From an uncultured bacterium (GTDB taxonomy: Bacteria > Actinomycetota > Coriobacteriia > Coriobacteriales > Coriobacteriaceae), in assembly GCA_905215525.1 (NCBI GenBank), contig CAJMQJ010000003.1, positions 124,001 to 188,000 of the forward strand: a DNA stretch of 64,000 nucleotides, given 5' to 3'. Positions 61,760 through 64,000 of this stretch are shown piece by piece. Below the pieces are notes generated by a model. It had not been told where the DNA came from. It did no database searches and worked only from the letters and a program-made list of their open reading frames with translations. The first letter of the stretch is position 1, and each line of letters opens with the position of its first letter. A program made the translations under genes and the position numbers.

Positions 61760-61978
61760 AATCTCGATCCATAACAACTACTCAACCAAAACGGTCCCAG
61801 CTGTTACAGATTGAGACATACCGGCCCCTCCCCTTGGGTTTATCTCAATCTGTAACATCTAGCAGGTGAAATTCGCCTTTGGTGTTACAGATTTAGATGA
61901 AATGGTTAGCTCAGCGGAACCGTCTCGATCTGTAACATCTAACGTCCGAAATCGGCCCTATCCGTTACAGATCGAGAC
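61760..61978. repeat. Array of a 15-bp motif in alternating orientation
   Basis: GTTACAGATYGAGAC-like units occur at 61802-61817 (+), 61843-61857 (-), 61883-61898 (+), 61922-61937 (-) and 61964-61978 (+); a degenerate minus copy lies at about 61760-61778. Spacing between neighbours is 39-42 bp. This fills the gap between glgP and msmK. It could be an array of regulator sites or a repeat element; no coding is apparent. Confidence 0.85.
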
Positions 61979-62004
61979 AAACGACCGGTCAGGCAGTCCC
62001 AACA

Positions 62005-62051
62005 CAAAGAAAGGCTCCCCTCTCGCCCAGTGGACGGGAGGGGAGCCTTAT
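62005..62051 (-). terminator. Terminator of msmK
   Basis: On the minus strand AAGGCTCCCCTCCCG / CGAGAGGGGAGCCTT, followed by TCTTTGT, 67 bp after the stop. Confidence 0.8.
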
Positions 62052-62117
62052 ATGTGACCGCGGCAAAAGGATGGCAATACCGCAGTCGCCCAAAGGAAGG
62101 GCCTGGTTGCACCGGGC

Positions 62118-63317
62118 CTAGATAAGGTTCTTGCCAGAGACCTTATCGAAGAGGTGGGTCGCGTTCTTCTCAAACTTGAACCAGATGGGGTCGCCCGCCT
62201 TGAGCGCACCCTTGGCCTCGAGGTCGACAACGGGAATGATCAGGACGAACTGGCCATCGGGAGCGGTCACGTGGACATGCTCGGTCGAACCCATGAGCTC
62301 GGTCACCTCGACGGTACCCTGGAGCGCGCCCTCCTCGTCCTTGTCGGCAAGCAGAATCTGCTCGGGACGCACGCCGGCCGTGATCTCCTTCACGTCGCCG
62401 CCGTCCCAGTTGAGAGCAAGCTGAGCGCAGGTCTCGGGGGCGAGCGCCACGTTCATATCCTCGGTCTTGACGGTAAAGCCGTTGCCCGAGCGCACCAGCT
62501 GGGCATCGAAGAAGTTCATCTGCGGCACGCCGATAAAGCCGGCGACGAAGATGTTCGCGGGATGGTTGAAGACCTCCTGCGGGGTGGCGATCTGCTGGAC
62601 GACGCCGTCCTTCATGACCACGATACGGTCACCGAGGGTCATGGCCTCGGTCTGGTCATGAGTGACGTAGATGAACGTGCCCTTGATCTCGTGGCGCAGC
62701 TTGATGAGCTCGGCACGCATCTGGTTACGCAGCTTGGCGTCCAGGTTGGACAGCGGCTCGTCCATCAGGAAGACCTTAGGATCACGCACGATGGCGCGGC
62801 CGATGGCGACGCGCTGACGCTGACCGCCGGAGAGCGCCTTAGGCTTACGGTCGAGGTACTCGGTAATACCCAGGATCTCGGCAGCGGAGCGAACCTTACG
62901 GTCGATCTCGTCCTTGGGGACCTTCTTGAGCTCGAGCGTAAACGCCATGTTCTCGTACACCGTCATATTGGGGTACAGAGCATAGCTCTGGAACACCATG
63001 GCGATGTCGCGGTCCTTGGGAGCGACGTCGTTGACGCGCTTGCCATCGATGAGCACATCGCCCGAGGTGATGTCCTCCAGGCCGGCGACCATGCGCATCG
63101 TCGTGGACTTACCACAGCCAGAAGGGCCAACGAGGACGATAAACTCCTGGTCATGCACGGTGAGGTTAAAGTCCTCCACCGCGAGCACGCCGTCCTCGGT
63201 AACCTTGAGGTTGTGCTTCTTCTCCTCGGTCTTCTTCTTTTTGCCAAAGAAGCCCTTCTTTTTGGACTCGTTGTTGGGATACACCTTCTGAACATGTTTG
63301 AGAACGATCTCGGCCAT
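62118..63317 (-). CDS. ugpC: Carbohydrate ABC transporter ATP-binding protein, MsmK/UgpC type
   Basis: A 399-residue sugar-importer ATPase. After MAEIVLKHVQKVYPN there is a Lys-rich insert of about 27 residues (ESKKKGFFGKKKKTEEKKHN...) absent from typical MsmK. Then Walker A VGPSGCGKSTTMRMV, FQSYALYPNMTVYENMAF, signature LSGGQRQRVAIGRAIV, Walker B VFLMDEPLSNLD, VTHDQTEAM, and the C-terminal TOBE-like regulatory domain (ITAGVRPEQILLAD, GSTEHVHV). Energises maltose/oligosaccharide import with the downstream-placed permease genes. Confidence 0.93.
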   Translation of the reverse strand: MAEIVLKHVQKVYPNNESKKKGFFGKKKKTEEKKHNLKVTEDGVLAVEDFNLTVHDQEFIVLVGPSGCGKSTTMRMVAGLEDITSGDVLIDGKRVNDVAPKDRDIAMVFQSYALYPNMTVYENMAFTLELKKVPKDEIDRKVRSAAEILGITEYLDRKPKALSGGQRQRVAIGRAIVRDPKVFLMDEPLSNLDAKLRNQMRAELIKLRHEIKGTFIYVTHDQTEAMTLGDRIVVMKDGVVQQIATPQEVFNHPANIFVAGFIGVPQMNFFDAQLVRSGNGFTVKTEDMNVALAPETCAQLALNWDGGDVKEITAGVRPEQILLADKDEEGALQGTVEVTELMGSTEHVHVTAPDGQFVLIIPVVDLEAKGALKAGDPIWFKFEKNATHLFDKVSGKNLI

Positions 63318-63385
63318 GTCTCTACCTTTCGATACGCGGCGCCACGCTGAGGGGCGCCGCCAAAACTTGCAAAACAGTTACGGCA

Positions 63386-64000
63386 TCAGCCCTTGACGGC
63401 ACCTGCCACAACGCCGTCAATGATGTACTTCTGGCAGAAGATGTACATGATGACGATGGGGATGACGACCATCATGATGCATGCCATCATGGGGCCGAGC
63501 TCGACGTGGCCATAGCCGCCACGGAAGTACTGGATCAAGATAGGAATGGTCTTGTACTTGGTGGAGTCGAGCGTAAGGTAGGGCAGCAGATAGTCGTTCC
63601 AGACCCACATGGTCTCAAGGATGCCGACCGAAAGATAGGTGGGCTTCATAATGGGAAGGACGATCTTAAAGAACACCTGGACCGGGTTGCAGCCGTCGAT
63701 CATGGCCGCTTCCTCAATCTCGAGCGGGATGTTCTTGACGAAGCCGGCGAACATAAAGACCGCGAGGCCCGCGCCAAAACCAAGGTAGATGAAGCAGATG
63801 TTAAACGGCGTGTTAAAGCCGATGCGGTCCGCGAGGTTGGACAGCGTGAACATGAGCATCTGGAACGGTACGACCATCGAGAAGACGAACAGGTAATAGA
63901 AGAAGTTCGAGATCTTGCTGTTGACGCGCACCACGTACCAAGCGCACATGGAGCAGCACACCAGAATCAGCACGACCGACGTGACCGTGATGATGAGCGA
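63386..64000 (-). CDS. Carbohydrate ABC transporter permease, MalG type (cut by window end)
   Basis: The last 204 residues of an inner-membrane sugar permease. The EAA loop EIEEAAMIDGCNPVQVFFKI, then VLPIMKP, contacts the ATPase. Helices on either side and the C-terminal QKYIIDGVVAGAVKG are typical of MalG/LacG proteins. The N-terminus lies beyond the window. It is 68 bp upstream of the ugpC gene, in the same direction, so the two are probably one operon for maltodextrin import beside malQ-glgP. Confidence 0.92.
   Translation of the reverse strand, partial: SLIITVTSVVLILVCCSMCAWYVVRVNSKISNFFYYLFVFSMVVPFQMLMFTLSNLADRIGFNTPFNICFIYLGFGAGLAVFMFAGFVKNIPLEIEEAAMIDGCNPVQVFFKIVLPIMKPTYLSVGILETMWVWNDYLLPYLTLDSTKYKTIPILIQYFRGGYGHVELGPMMACIMMVVIPIVIMYIFCQKYIIDGVVAGAVKG

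Noticed and set aside
61760..61978. CRISPR array
   Set aside because: The motif alternates in orientation, is too short and is not separated by unique spacers of constant type; no cas genes are present.

Overview
The window is high-GC bacterial DNA. The gene content (a fused HisZ-HisG histidine operon, phosphoketolase, FtsB-like protein beside enolase, a two-NBD CydDC-like fusion, MsmK/UgpC sugar ABC genes) and the codon style fit a gut actinobacterium of class Coriobacteriia, most likely Collinsella. This is judged from recognised families, not from a database match. Housekeeping stretches alternate with lower-GC accessory islands.

Layout: 1-0.24 kb, start of an AAA ATPase (cut by the window). 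0.66-9.4 kb, defence island: a C5-cytosine methyltransferase faces an overlapping four-gene operon (GHKL ATPase, Z1 helicase-like ATPase, DUF4420 PD-(D/E)XK nuclease, AIPR protein), i.e. a MutL/MORC-type restriction-modification system. 9.6-10.3 kb, wreck of an AbiE-type toxin-antitoxin pair. 10.5-16.8 kb, a hypothetical protein, a phosphatase, a DUF4342/response regulator/kinase operon, VOC and PTS IIB genes, and a TPR-like protein. 16.9-17.2 kb, tRNA-Leu(UAA) with a duplicated 3' end. 17.3-22.7 kb, Ppx/GppA, FtsB-like, enolase, MazG, YfcE and a LarC C-terminal domain. 23-27 kb, CydDC-like fusion exporter and a YgbA-type protein. 27.2-36.4 kb, histidine biosynthesis: hisZG-hisD-hisC-hisB-hisH-hisA-hisF-hisI-(small gene)-hisE on the minus strand, with a PHP histidinol phosphatase facing it. 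36.6-38.2 kb, an AEC transporter between two direct copies of a 300-bp double-hairpin element. 38.2-45.9 kb, phosphoketolase with its LacI regulator and operators, murB, a Tat-exported cell-wall hydrolase, galE.

46-57.6 kb is a second accessory island strewn with insertion-sequence remnants. It holds (a) a two-gene unit of an ABC-type AAA ATPase and a Cys-rich putative PD-(D/E)XK nuclease that I cannot match to a named defence system, and (b) what I regard as the best candidate for an undescribed system: a compact RiPP (ribosomally made, modified peptide) cluster. It has two unannotated 39-residue paralogous peptides with identical cysteine spacing behind a near-consensus promoter, then an ABC ATPase, two ABC-2 permeases, a radical SAM/SPASM maturase (apparently carrying a one-base frameshift near its N-terminus) and a second ABC exporter.

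57.7-64 kb returns to core carbohydrate metabolism: malQ and glgP (maltodextrin/glycogen use), then an array of five clear GTTACAGAT motif copies, then msmK/ugpC and the sugar ABC permease cut by the window end. Intergenic DNA is notably rich in long perfect inverted repeats, several placed directly after stop codons.
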